Below, one piece after another: positions 41,601 to 51,445 of a DNA stretch of 64,000 nucleotides. The stretch spans positions 12,285,501 to 12,349,500 of the forward strand of contig NC_088310.1 in the NCBI RefSeq assembly GCF_910592395.1, in the 5' to 3' direction. The position numbers and the translations under genes are program-made. Below the pieces are notes generated by a model. That model was not told where the DNA came from, made no database searches, and saw only the letters and a list, made by a program, of their open reading frames with translations. Position 1 is the first letter of the stretch; each line of letters opens with the position of its first letter. Source of the stretch: Lineus longissimus. Taxonomy: Eukaryota > Nemertea > Pilidiophora > Heteronemertea > Lineidae.

Positions 41601-43462
41601 TATCGAATCCTTGTAACTGGGACCGTCTTCGTACACACAAGGGCATTGAAACCACTCCACGCCGGAATATTAGAGTTATCATCTCCAGAAGCCCGTGCCA
41701 CTTCCCAAATCAAGTCTTTCATCACGACACTCGTAACTGTTTTATTGTCCGAGTGATAGGTTACTGTTGGAGCTGGCTTTTTAGCCGGCTTGCGATACCC
41801 TTGGATATGCTGCTCCCTATACTGTGCAGTGTCCAGTGATTTCTGTTTTGTGCAAGGAATTGAAGACGATTCTCGAGTTTCTTGAGTTCGTTGATACAAA
41901 ACAATTGCCATGGCATGGGTGGTATGTTTCCCATCGATTGTCTCCTCATTTTGGTCGAAGTTATCAATGGCTGCATCAACAATTGATAGAATGTTTTCCG
42001 GGTCAAACTGTGAAATCCCACGTGGTATCTTGACGTCAGACGGCCCTGATAGCTCATCGACAGCTGCCGATGTTAGAAACTTTCTGACTTGGTCATAATT
42101 GACAGAATATCCAAGGGAACATAAAACATCTATAAGTGCCTTACTCCCATGGTCATGGTGCGTCTGGACCCCAAGACCAAATGTAATGGGAGTCTGTGTC
42201 CTACAGGCCAAAGCAATGGTGCTGTGGCAGATACCCAGTACCCTCATATCAGCCTCAGTTGGGGGACAATGCTTAGCTTTATCAAAGAAATTCTTCGACG
42301 TGCACCATGCTATAAAGTCATACAATGTATCCGGAACAAATTTCCTGCACTGCGGTATGTTGAAGTCTCCACTTGGAGAATATTCAGTGGTTTGATAGGT
42401 AATTCCTGCCATTGAATTGCGAAGGATACCAGCAGCTCGATGAAGGATGGCAGCATCATCCAGTTCATTTGAACTGTCACTAATGAATTCACATTCACCG
42501 GATTCATTGATCTGGATGTTTAGTGCGGCAGCTTTTTTCAGAGCGTCACCAACACTCAACTCACTCGAACAAACTAGATCGGACTTGCCAGCTTGGGCTA
42601 TGAATAACAGTTTGTCGTTAAACCGTTTCTTGAGCTTATCCTTAAGCTTCCACGAGGGATAGTCACTTGGCTTTACATTGGTACCAGTTTGATTACCTTC
42701 ATTGAGTATCTCAATGAATCGTTCAAGTAGAGAGGACAGTGTAACAAGCTTTTTAGTTCTTGAGAGTAACGTGTTCTCGATTTCCTCACTCAAAGATAGA
42801 ACAGCCTTATCATAATCACTCAGACACTTCTGCCCCTCAACCTTGGCTCGGTCAGCCTTGATATTTCTCGGTGTAACATATCTACTGTAACATGTCCTAT
42901 GGTATTTGGCATCATATGCAAACAAGTCTGGATATGACAACATACGCATATGAATCTTGTCATCAAGTCTTTCTAGGGATGCTGCAATAATGCGTTCATG
43001 AGTGGAAGCCCCAGTGCCGGTAGTAATATTTGTCAACTTTTCTTTCCGAGTGTTTGATGTCCCACAAATAAAACAGTCAGTTCTTATGTTAAATGAAGAA
43101 GTTTCAGTTCGCCGAAGCCGGTTAGGACCACTCTCCACCATGTCACTAGCAGTGCTAACTGTTGCACTCGTTTCATCATTTCGTACGTACTTTAGATTAC
43201 TCGCAGATGTGTACCAAGCTCTGCACTGGTTGTGATATCTCACTGTAACATTTTGATTTAAAATGTCATCTTTGATTTCAGAGAGCGCTACATTCACATG
43301 ATCTTGACGTTTTTCCGCAGCCTGAATAATAGCTTTGATTCCCTCTAACGTTGGATTTTTAACAAATGCACGGTCTGCATCCAAGGGGCAGTTACATATC
43401 ACACAGTCGTCATTGCTGCTTTTTCGTCTTTTCTTCTCAGGAGGTTCTTGGATAACATCCAT
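38693..43462 (-). CDS. Academ-like transposase: Cys/His zinc modules, RNase-H-like core, XPG/PIN-like nuclease, Cys cluster
   Basis: A 1,589-residue uninterrupted ORF. The N-terminus has a basic KKRRK (residues 10-14) and two matching zinc modules, C20/C23...H77/C80 and C130/C133...H188/C191. A central region with VTADLAIYSKAQQI (about 657) and RLGGMHLTMAFLASIGKL (about 685) is the likely catalytic core. The C-terminal third resembles an XPG/PIN-like nuclease: YIIDGMAMLQ (about 1163), VFDRYDHKPS (about 1212), NQEEADTRMILHA (about 1307), RCDDTDVLVLM (about 1334), HALTGCDTT (about 1391). It ends with a CXC-like cluster, C-TDKD-C...CPCALAKLWC...CGCVNC (about 1540-1575). The likely start is the first ATG; a polypyrimidine-CAG lies just upstream. 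It presumably cuts and moves the element that contains it. Proteins of this type are abundant and unnamed in marine invertebrates; a domesticated role cannot be excluded. No stops or frameshifts. Confidence 0.8.
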   Translation of the reverse strand: MDVIQEPPEKKRRKSSNDDCVICNCPLDADRAFVKNPTLEGIKAIIQAAEKRQDHVNVALSEIKDDILNQNVTVRYHNQCRAWYTSASNLKYVRNDETSATVSTASDMVESGPNRLRRTETSSFNIRTDCFICGTSNTRKEKLTNITTGTGASTHERIIAASLERLDDKIHMRMLSYPDLFAYDAKYHRTCYSRYVTPRNIKADRAKVEGQKCLSDYDKAVLSLSEEIENTLLSRTKKLVTLSSLLERFIEILNEGNQTGTNVKPSDYPSWKLKDKLKKRFNDKLLFIAQAGKSDLVCSSELSVGDALKKAAALNIQINESGECEFISDSSNELDDAAILHRAAGILRNSMAGITYQTTEYSPSGDFNIPQCRKFVPDTLYDFIAWCTSKNFFDKAKHCPPTEADMRVLGICHSTIALACRTQTPITFGLGVQTHHDHGSKALIDVLCSLGYSVNYDQVRKFLTSAAVDELSGPSDVKIPRGISQFDPENILSIVDAAIDNFDQNEETIDGKHTTHAMAIVLYQRTQETRESSSIPCTKQKSLDTAQYREQHIQGYRKPAKKPAPTVTYHSDNKTVTSVVMKDLIWEVARASGDDNSNIPAWSGFNALVCTKTVPVTRIRYLPFIDASPSDLSTIFTTLLRLVLIAEELGQEHILVTADLAIYSKAQQIMWSKPERLVGKVTMRLGGMHLTMAFLASIGKLFGDGGLLNILTSSDVYAAATANQMLQGKQYARAIRGIRLAHEALTHMFLIAAESFATKKCLPWLTDETKQFVHDLDQSFKSKDATACAAACQKAEGMIPQSVLDTIARFRKEGRCQSATFAYWDSFLEAGNILLRLLRADREADFLMHLEAVMETVPYFILAGRVNYARYTPVYIAEMNQLEEREPLMYHHMMEGGFVVRRTAARAFNCVPTDQALEQTINREAKSQGGVIGFTLRKGALLRWLLTRHITGEYAEAFKDLVCNSGTNRKLPEELGNARMNKDRKDVNDMKEYLESQCQDPFDLEDVPDNLLNITTGQMASPQVEDSLKDIPDKGKVIFDNFVKERLGDEPTKDFWDALKKKTVSTFADMKKALPNDKDRKLIIDTEVLFRRLLAVSRIRDVDMRNVLKYELAAIAPSLFHDDGSMRKTTKSDLTDKLESNCTEVLAELPQIPESNSSAYIIDGMAMLQALNENQFKTFKDLAEVVQKRTVRLLNMQRLELTSVTIVFDRYDHKPSIKTTERERRSSSVQSQYQIQGGRDVPNYRKFLKGAGNKASLANYISHFIVEHAAEFIPNGKSIVLAGGFSEGELVKEVTSSCASSLESLYSNQEEADTRMILHACSLSKDFDRIIIRCDDTDVLVLMVYYFSRGHLADLVYMYAGHSGKERYIPVHLIANQLGPTVSQCLPAAHALTGCDTTCSLNRIGKKTAYSTLLKNADTLTDLKTLHSENLEVNITVARSYALLLYGKKAKGIDTLDELRYQMATTTDKAAAMLPPTEDSFKQHVLRAKYQTQIWCESHIANQEVVEPVGHGWSACDGGGITQTMFTQAAAPIEVRKLTHLYCTDKDCLDEKKCPCALAKLWCIEACGCVNCQNQYNIPEEGDEMEMDM

Positions 43463-43471
43463 TCTATTTTC

Positions 43472-43703
43472 TGAAAAAAAGGGTCAATGTCAATACCGAA
43501 ATCCAAAAACTTCAAAACCGGCTAGGCTGCTGGATCAAGGTGTTAAACATTTTAGTGCTATTTGTTAATTAATTCACAATAGGCACCCCATATGGCACAT
43601 TGTTTTGAAGAAACCTGCTCATTAAAATCAGTCCTTTTGATTCAATTTTCAACAACAGTGCAAGCATGCTTATAAATTATATCAATTGTATGAGATCCTT
43701 ACC
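43472..43703 (-). other. predicted 5'-UTR intron of the Academ gene
   Basis: On the minus strand GAAG|GTAAGG at 43705-43697 is a strong donor. GACCCTTTTTTTTCAG|AAAATAG, ending about 43476, is a strong acceptor about nine bases before the ATG. The pair suggests a spliced leader exon upstream. It is inferred from signals only. Confidence 0.5.
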
Positions 43704-44039
43704 TTCTACTGGCCTAAATACCAGAGTAATTACTTGAGGACCATCTCTCTGTGGCCAGTGATTATCTTTTTATGTGAAGAAAGCATTGACCTTGAATTGA
43801 AGCCATTGAAACAAATTAGCAATTAGGGTGTGCTGCCATCTACAGACAAGTACGCAAACTGAAAAACCTATGGGAGGCTGAATGTGTCACACACCTGTCA
43901 GTTAATCCTAAAGTTTAGGCCTATACACAAGGGGGTTATGGATCATGTTGTATCATTTCTAATATGCTTAAACATACTAATATATCCATGATATAACTTA
44001 GCTGACAAATTAAATTAAAAGAAAAAACGTGTTTCACTT

Positions 44040-44220
44040 TGGTCTAAAATGGTCCAAAATTGTCAAATTTTGAGCATATTTATCGGCCCGTAACCCCCTA
44101 CTGGCAATAAAACACCTGAAATATAGTGCTAGAATTCAACTTCAATGAAGTACATTGATATAACCAGCCATGGTAGGCATTAAGGGGGTGTATTTCATCA
44201 AAAACGGATATTTATGAATT
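44040..44220 (-). repeat. Academ subterminal repeat, inner unit (right)
   Basis: Contains ATTTTGAGCATATTTATCGG, CCCGTAACCCCCTACTGGC and TTGATATAACCAGCCATGGT. It parallels the outer TIR block at about 44400-44530 and the inner unit on the left side. The element thus has two stacked repeats at each end. Confidence 0.7.
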
Positions 44221-44334
44221 ATCGGCATTTTACGGGTTGTCGCAAGTAGGGGGTTAAACGGCCATGTTGTACCCATTTCAATATGCTGAAACAAATTTTT
44301 ATATCAATGAGATATCCTAGCTGACAAATTAAAT

Positions 44335-44757
44335 CATATATAACACTGTTATATACAGTATCTGTGGAAAAATATAAGAAAATATCTTTCGTTTTGGTCA
44401 AAATTGTCAAAATTTTTCAAATTTTGGGCATATTTTTGGCCCTGTAACCATCCTGCTAGCATAAAACCACCTAAAATATATTGCTAGAGGTCCATTTCAA
44501 TGATATACACTGATATAACCAGCCATAGTAGACGTTAGAGGGGCTGATTCCCTCATCTAAGCGATTAAAGAAAATCGTCATTTTTTCACTCGTTGCCGCA
44601 CAGAAGGGGTTAATTCAGCATGTTGTACAACGTTCCCGCAACTACAACATCATTTTTCAGAAACTAGAGTTCCATACGAACAAAATGAGACCAATCCCAG
44701 CTTGTTATACCTCCGGTAGGGGTATCTCGAAATTTTTGAGCCTTGGCCGCTGCACTA
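44335..44757 (-). repeat. Academ right terminal inverted repeat
   Basis: Reverse complement of 37901-38333. It ends GGCCGCTGCACTA, followed by the TTA duplication (44758-44760). Confidence 0.9.
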
Positions 44758-45524
44758 TTAAAGCACAGTCAACAGACACCAACCCCCTCAGACTCAGAAA
44801 CCACAAACGCCCAACCCTTCCTGCTACCTTAATACTTCTGGGTTTAAACACTACATTAAAGCCATCAAAGTAAAATCTAATGGTCATAAACGAAATAAGC
44901 ATGAAATTTTTCAGGAAATGTATTTTTTATGGTGTACGTATTACGTTTTGGCCACAAAATTTTAATTTGATGACTTTATACCCGACTTTAAACCTGGTGA
45001 ACGCTGGTGGGCGCTGGTGGACGCTGTTTAGGATAACCGGATACTACAACGATCTTGATTGGCTGGCTGAGACTCTGAAACATAAGCCTAACTATGATTA
45101 GCTGTATGATTCGATATATTCCGCCACAATCCTTCGGAATACATACCATAATACTAAGAACCTCAAACCTCTGTGCCAAATTTGTGTAGCTCCTCGTGGA
45201 TAGATGTGATGTATATGATTACTGCAGTCAGGTTGACCGGGAATTCCACTTTGTGTTTATGTTCGGTCTGCTATCAGCTGATGTCGGAATACGCATACTA
45301 CAACACATGTAGGCCTCTAATATTCGCTTCGTTCCGATGGTTGGTGAGAGCGAATTAGGCGCGATTTTTATTTTCGAATGCGATTTTTATTCAGTCTGAC
45401 TTTTCGCCTGATCATAATAGAATCGCCGAAGCAGGGAGCGATTTGGAGGCGAATGAGTGTGGCGATATTCGACCAGGCGAATTTTCGCCCCGATTCGCGT
45501 GCGGACTTTGGACGTGATCCCTTA

Positions 45525-46074
45525 CACAATCTGAAAGAAAATCCTTGCCCGCGGTTATCGTTAATGAGTGGTAGTCCTCTTACGTAAAGACTATTCATAG
45601 GTCTTTTAGCACAATTTATACAGTGCTACCATCTGTTGTCAACTTTTAAAACTAAATTTTCATTCCACTTTGGCCAGATGATATTTTTCAACAGTGATGC
45701 ACAACATGGGAGAATAAATGGCTGAAATGTAGGCCTACCTACAATGTAGGAGGAAACCAGAATATCCGGAAATCCTTTGTTCTTCTCATTTAGAGTCCGA
45801 AATTTATGGGATTTTCTTAGTTCCAGTCACTTGGCGACCCGGGCTAGGGCGAAAACCTCTGAAGATGAGCTTTCTTCTTGCTGCCTCCAACATCAAGGCA
45901 ATAAGCTGGCAGTCCTTGCGTAATGTACTTGAGCTTGACATTTTGCTTCTCATTGCCATTGGCATATTTCTATGCAACAGATAAACAAAAGGAAACATTT
46001 TGTTTTTCAACACAAATCTACTACATGTTTATTCTTTTATACAGACATGACAGACTTTTATTTTCGATATCCAT
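45525..46074. other. non-coding spacer
   Basis: No gene recognised between the right end of the Harbinger-like element and a small satellite array. Confidence 0.4.
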
Positions 46075-46335
46075 GAATCAAATGAAATAATGAAGGCATT
46101 CAAGCTTCAAGCACTAAAAACACGACAGAAAATATTTTTGATACGTACAAAATGAAATAATAAAGGCACCCAAACTTCAGGCACTGCAGACATGACAGAA
46201 AATGTTTTTGAAATATGTACAAACAAAATAATAAAGGCATTCAATTCAAGCTTCAAGCACTCATTACAGACATGATAGATAAACTAAGTTTGATTATGTA
46301 CAAAATGAAATAATAAAGACATCGAAGCTTCGAGA
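46075..46335. repeat. four-unit tandem repeat, ~73 bp period
   Basis: ACAAAATGAAATAATAAAGG(CA) with CAAGCTTCAAGCACT, ACGACAGAAAATATTTTTGA and GTAC recurs four times with small changes, near 46083, 46151, 46224 and 46303. Non-coding satellite-like array. Confidence 0.75.
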
Positions 46336-46403
46336 ACTATGTGCATGTAAGTGGCTTGGGTATAAGAAACTGGAATACTAGTAGTCAGTGACAAGTTTTG
46401 ATA

Positions 46404-46491
46404 TTGGTAGCATAAGGGAGAAATGGCAAAAACTTGACCCCTACCCCCAAAAGGCCTATCTTCACATGCCCGTGTTCAGGGCCCATTTACA
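46404..46491. repeat. dispersed repeat, right copy of an ~85-bp pair
   Basis: Partner of 34349-34428, one substitution apart over most of its length (CTATCTTCACATG versus CTATTTTCACATG). Confidence 0.8.
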
Positions 46492-46544
46492 TTTAAATTT
46501 TGATACCCTATAAGCCATGTTTTGTAAAAAAGGACTAATGACGG

Positions 46545-47160
46545 TAATTCATCCAATATGGCCGCTGTTCAGAATGGCCACCATCCAATATTTCCGCCAT
46601 CATAAAAGCCCTTCCTCAGTTCTACCAATAGGCCCACCACCAAGCCCATGAAATGTTCCATGACAGACTTGTCACAATGGATAATGGCCTGTATTGATAA
46701 TGAGGAACCGGCGCGATTTATCCGCCGCGTGGCGCTGCAATCGATCATACCAAAACTCTCCATTTCCAATGCATTATCATGTTATTTCTGAGCCCGAAAA
46801 CGATCGCTTATTTTCGACCGATTTCGGCGACGTTTGCATCTTCCTGTTTTAAATCTATTGAGGTATCAGTTTCTTAAGATAATTTTGCGGAAAATATGCG
46901 CGATGCCAGTTATTGGGCACGTTTTCTGTTGTTGAAATCCTGTGCAAATATGTACGCAATGGTTTCCCGTGATTGACCTCATGCGACGTCAATAGACCAG
47001 AAAAAAACGTCATGGCGTCAGAAGGTACGATCGATTGTGGCGCCGCCACTGGCATTTATCTTAACGCCGGTTCCTCATTGGCGGCAGTATTGGAGATCGG
47101 CAGCCATATTGGAAAATCGCAGCCATATTGGAAAATGGACGCCATCCATTTGACGTGCTT
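46545..47160. mobile_element. foldback element with CCAATATGGC-rich arms
   Basis: The left arm (about 46550-46745: CCAATATGGCCGCTGTTC, CCATCCAATATTTCCGCC, AATGAGGAACCGGCGCGATT, CAATCGATCATACC) is mirrored in the right arm. The right arm runs over about 47025-47150: GGTACGATCGATTGTGGC, CGCCGGTTCCTCATT, GGCGGCAGTATTGGAG, CCATATTGGAAAATGG. The arms are imperfect and each over 100 bases. No coding potential and no fixed target duplication. Confidence 0.6.
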
Positions 47161-47814
47161 AATTCGTTAAATCAAAGTTCAAAAGAATTTTGATGTTATC
47201 TCGAGTTAAGCTGTCTGTTTTACCCCCAATTGTAAAAAACAGGGCCTCAATTGGCTGCATTTAGCTAATTAATTATGCTAATTAGCTAATTAATATGCAA
47301 AATAATTGAACGACTCCAACAGTTCTAATCGGCAGGTCAAATTACATAAATGGGCCAAGTTTCGTTGTCGCCCGTCGAAAACTCTTGATGTGGTAAAACA
47401 TCAAGTGAACTCAAAATAAAAAAATTTAGCTGTCCCTGTTTTTGTCTATAAGTGCCTTCAGGTGAAACAATGCCCACTTATTAGTCCATTTGAATTACTG
47501 GTCAAAACAACCGAAGTTCAATTATTAAAAATGAAGTAGAATACCACTCCGTTATCGGAATCGAACAATTTTTGTGGCATTTTCTTAGTTAGAGTGAGTA
47601 CTTTCCAGAAACAGAACTGAAAATGTACATTTAGACAGTTAATCTTTTTGTCTGAACTCCCTACCATAAATAGTTAACTCCTGGAATTAACCTTGTGTTA
47701 ATTGGCCAGCACGTCAAAGGAGGATGACTTGAAGTATCTCAAGCAGAAAGGCCAAAATAATGTGGGATTCCTGGTAATCTTTATAATCTGGTATTGGGCT
47801 ATTTCATGGTATTT
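47161..47814. other. non-coding spacer
   Basis: A/T-rich, with a TTAGCTAATTAATTATGCTA palindromic stretch near 47265-47300. No gene seen. Confidence 0.4.
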
Positions 47815-48010
47815 GTTTCGTGTCGGACAGGACATTTGCAGGCCTTTTCCCCTCAATAAAATTAATTCAGGGTAATCATTTAAAACTTTGAACTTGTTTT
47901 AGGCAAGTGCTATAGAACAACTTGACATGGTAAAAAAATCCAATCTCTGAAATTATTTTTTCAATTCAAAATGAGGCCCGAAGCCTCGTGTCGGACAGGA
48001 CAGAAAAAGG
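47815..48010 (+). repeat. GTGTCGGACAGGAC repeat, uninterrupted copy (empty site)
   Basis: Inverted paralogue of 28278-28450 plus 30557-30600. It reads straight through CCTTTTCCCCTCAATAAAAT, where the other copy holds the 2.1-kb transposon. GTGTCGGACAGGAC stands at both ends (47821 and 47992). Confidence 0.75.
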
Positions 48011-48772
48011 AAGTGGGTTTTTCGGTATGTTAGGGAAGTCAAAAGTTCTGCTCTATTACATGATTTATTTCAAATCAAGCTAGCCAGTTATGTACCCTAG
48101 TACCTTAGGTAGCTTTTATAAAAAGTTTGGTTTCAAAATCTCCAGGGATAGCCGAGTGGGGGTAATTTGTTCTCAAGTGGGTAGCGTGTCGGACAGGACG
48201 TGTCGGACAGGACACTTTTTCCCTTTTGGCAAAAATGACTGAAAAAACACTTTTTATTGTATGAAATCAATTTCATTATATTCATAGTAAAAACTAAAGT
48301 GGTAGACACAATACTACAAGAAGCTTCATGCTTATAATAATATACTAGGGTCACCAATCTCGGAATTTTTTTTTCCAATTCAAAATGAGGCCAGAAGCCT
48401 CGTGTCGAGAGGACAGAAAAAGGAAATGGGTTTTTCGGTATGGGAAGTCAAAAGTTCTGCTCTATTGCATGATTTATTTCAAATCAAGCTAGCCAGTTAT
48501 GTACCCTAGTACCTTAGGTAGCTTTTATAAAAAGTTTGGTTTCAAAATCTCCAGGGATAGCCGAGTGGGGGTAATTTGTTCTCAAGTGGGTAGCGTGTCG
48601 GACAGGACGTCTCGGACAGGACACTTTTTCCCTTTTGGCAAAAATGACAGAAAAAACACTTTTTATTGTATGAAATCAATTTCATTATATTCATAGTAAA
48701 AACTAAAGTGGTAGACACAATACTACAAGAAGCTTCATGCTTATAGCAATAATATACTAGGGTCACAGTTTA
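47957..48772. repeat. tandem duplication, ~410-bp units
   Basis: Two nearly identical units (about 47957-48362 and 48366-48772). Both contain TTTTTCGGTATG, AAAGTTCTGCTCTATT(A/G)CAT, AGCCGAGTGGGGGTAATTTG, the doubled CGTGTCGGACAGGACG, and AACTAAAGTGGTAGACACAA. The matching minus-strand frames in each unit (48133-48378 and 48542-48766) are a consequence of the duplication and resemble no protein family. Confidence 0.88.
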
Positions 48773-48789
48773 GACCCCCCCCCCCCCCA
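48773..48789. repeat. poly(C) run
   Basis: An uninterrupted run of about 15 cytosines directly after the tandem duplication. Confidence 0.9.
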
Positions 48790-49731
48790 ACTTGAAGACC
48801 AGGACAAGCATAAATGCAAATTGTACCGGTTCATTGACTCGGTATTTGGATTTGAAGGCCACATCAGTTTCTTTGTCAACTGTCTATTTCATTCAACAAC
48901 TGGAATCGATTCATCAAATGAACATTGCCCGCGATTATCCATGACTGGTGCTTCTAACTTTCTGACGACATCGTTTTCATCAACCCATCAAACCAAACAT
49001 GTTTTATAAATCATACCAAGGTCTGATCTGAAAATTCTACGAAAAGAAATGATCTATATGACAGTAACAGTGATGTATGATGTCAGTCAGGAGAGTCACA
49101 GACCACATAATAGGGAAGGTGCACAATTTACTGGTATAAATCCATCGATGAGTCGACATCTTATTACAAGTAATAGATATGTTAAAGAGGTAGCTGCCAT
49201 ATAAAAGGTGTGGGTTGGGACGAGGCTGGCTTTGCCAGTAAGATATTTTTGAATTCAGAGCTCCTGCTATTTGGGCCAGTTTATTCAAAATTACAAGAGT
49301 TTGAAAAGGCAGTTTTCAATGAAAAGTTGATACATTTATCATGAAGTTTCATGAAAGCCATATACCAACTTAGGGTTTATGAGATGGTCTATTTGTCGGA
49401 GAAATTAGGTGGGAAAGATTTGTAACTGAAAATTTGCTTCATTAATAATGCATAAATGTACTATGTGATAGACAGTTTGAGGTATGATTGGCATGTGGTA
49501 AGGCTAAATATGGACATTGTAAACAAAAGCATGTGACTGTAGTGCAGGAAAATTAGTCCCCTGAAAAAGCATGCAAAATATCCCCAAAAAATTGTGGAAA
49601 GGGGGCTACCTTTCATTGGGGGTAGTCCAGATGTATTCCATGATTTATATTCCTCCAAAACATGTTATTATTCACCTATTTATATTATTCACCTTTATGT
49701 TCAATGTTATGAAATATCCACTTCAATCATG
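48790..49731. other. non-coding spacer
   Basis: No supported gene. It ends at the TTAA that borders the Kolobok/Mutator-like element. Confidence 0.4.
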
Positions 49732-49756
49732 TTAAGGTAGGTATACACTCCTAAAA

Positions 49757-51445
49757 AAAATTTTTTACCTTCAGTCATGTCTATTAACTTTTTATATCAT
49801 GTGAATAAGCATAAAAAGGTGATTTAAAAAAATTGGTCATTTGCATAAATTATGCTAATTAGCATCCAACTAGCATTATACCCGTGGCGCAGGCAGGTTC
49901 AAATGGGCTTTATCTTGATCATGAATAGATTGAATTGTGATGAAAATCTAATGCAATATCAAAGGAGATATATCGAAGAGACAAATTAAACAAACCATTT
50001 GTCCACAGACTCAAACCTAGCTGTGGCGTGATGTATGAGTGCATAACAAAGTTTATCAATTTTATTGGTCCGATAGAGATGATGAGGCAATGTCAATATG
50101 CCTCGTTCCTTTGTCAGCAATATGCCCCTTTTTATACAGAGAAGAAAGGGGAGAACTCAGATAGGCCTTCACATGTCGGCTTCCAAATGGCTCGAACCAA
50201 TTGTTCTATCACTACTGTAACTTTAAAATGCGTGCTCCTCCTACATGTAGCAATGTCTCGGGCAAGGCACTTAGTCGACAGGCAAGCTAAAAGTTCAGCA
50301 TTGTGAGCAGCTCCTTGATAAGGCCATGCCAAGTTCAGAGTGCCTCTTCAGATACATCAAGTATTGAAAGCTGTGGTGAGCACATAAACAGACCATGGTC
50401 ACCTTCATTTGAAAATTCCTTCATAATCAAGGGCTAGCTCTGACTAAAACAGCACCCATAAACAATAGACCACCTATTTGACCCCAGCTCCTAACTGCGG
50501 GAAAACCCAAGTCCAGCAACCAAAAGTACAAAAAATAATTTTTTGTTTACCTTTGAACTGCACACATGTGTTTGTTTACAATTTCATTTCCCGCGAAATC
50601 TCAAAAATCAGGTGACCTGCAATCGTGGATTGAAAATAACATTAAACTGGGTTCAGCAGGTCAGCAGGTATACCGGCTGTTCCAATCATCCCCTACAGCC
50701 GGCTGTTCAAAAGGTAATGTTATTCACCCCACAGGGAGTGCAGGTAATTGATTAAGCCCCTGCATAACTTAACAGCAATGGCTTGGCTTCTGTGAGTGGT
50801 AAGGAGAATAGACAGTGTCCGATTAAAAAGCCCTCATTACTGCTCCGCTGAAGTAAACTTTTGAACAAAACCAAGACGTTGCATCAGGGCAAGGTGTCAC
50901 CACCATTCATGCAAAATTTCAAGGCGATCCAACACCTCTAAGTGTGACTTTATTCGTCCCCCTTCCGGTATTATTATATAGATATGGCCGCCGCGGGACC
51001 AAAATAGGGGTATTTTCCAAACATGATTACTCAATAACCACTGAATATTTTTAATTGAAACTTTCACACTTTATTAATGCCCTTATAATACAAGATCTGG
51101 TGGTAGGATGTTATGAAAAAATATTTCTGAAAGAAATTATGGAATTTTTTTCAAATTTGTCATTTTCATCACCTCATTATATATTCATGATGTCAATACA
51201 CCACCTTATAATTGTTTCATCCAAAAACGCTACCATCATTCCTTAGATATACCTATAAAGTACCTCTGGTCCAAAAATTAGCCTCATATCTCAAAACATA
51301 TGGAAATTATCATTGTTCAAGTGTTGCCCGGAGGGTCAAAGTACACATTTTGAGAAAATGACCAAAACGTTAGACTTTTTAGTGTTTCAGACCTACTTTC
51401 GCTAAAACTACAACATTTCAGCCATCAAAACAGTTGAGAATGGTA
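49757..51445. other. 3' non-coding part of the Kolobok/Mutator-like element
   Basis: 1.7 kb between the left TIR and the transposase stop codon. A TTTGCATAAATTATGCTAAT.AGC palindromic stretch lies near 49838-49865. Short frames here are not protein-like. Confidence 0.5.

Larger units (their letters stand above)
37901..44757 (-). mobile_element. Academ-like autonomous DNA transposon with ~430-bp TIRs
   Basis: The termini TAGTG(T/C)AGCGGCCAAGGCTC face each other at 37901 and 44757. The inverted repeats extend about 430 bases inward (to about 38333 and 44335) with few differences. TTA is duplicated on both sides (37898-37900 and 44758-44760). One minus-strand ORF of 1,589 codons fills the middle. 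Further in, each end carries a second, more diverged copy of the ATATCAG..TTGAAATGGA..CTA(G/A)CAATATAT block (38343-38490 and 44040-44220). A long single ORF with Cys-rich N-terminus and a C-terminal XPG/PIN-like nuclease, plus a 3-4 bp duplication, is what is described for the Academ superfamily. The near-identical TIRs and open frame suggest recent activity. Confidence 0.78.
34499..45521. mobile_element. PIF/Harbinger-like non-autonomous element containing the Academ insertion
   Basis: The left end GGGATCACGTCCAAAGTCCG(CACGCGA) at 34499-34525 is the exact inverse of the right end at 45495-45521. The trinucleotide TTA flanks both (34496-34498 and 45522-45524). TTA duplications with termini starting GGG are characteristic of PIF/Harbinger transposons. 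Subterminal DNA on both sides is rich in TTCGCC/ATCGCC motifs. No Harbinger transposase is present. Without the Academ insertion and its TTA the element is about 4.2 kb. The superfamily call rests on the termini alone. Confidence 0.6.

Noticed and set aside
38693-43462. The 1,589-codon ORF as an ordinary host gene
   Set aside because: It is flanked by 430-bp inverted repeats and a TTA duplication and has no introns in the coding region, so a transposon gene is the simpler reading. Domestication is not excluded.
48133-48766. Two similar minus-strand frames as a small duplicated gene
   Set aside because: The similarity follows from the 410-bp tandem DNA duplication; both strands are equally conserved and the protein looks random.
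49714-49721. ATCCACTT near both ends of the Kolobok/Mutator-like element as an 8-bp target duplication
   Set aside because: On the left it is eight to ten bases away from the terminus, whereas TTAA is directly adjacent to both inverted repeats.
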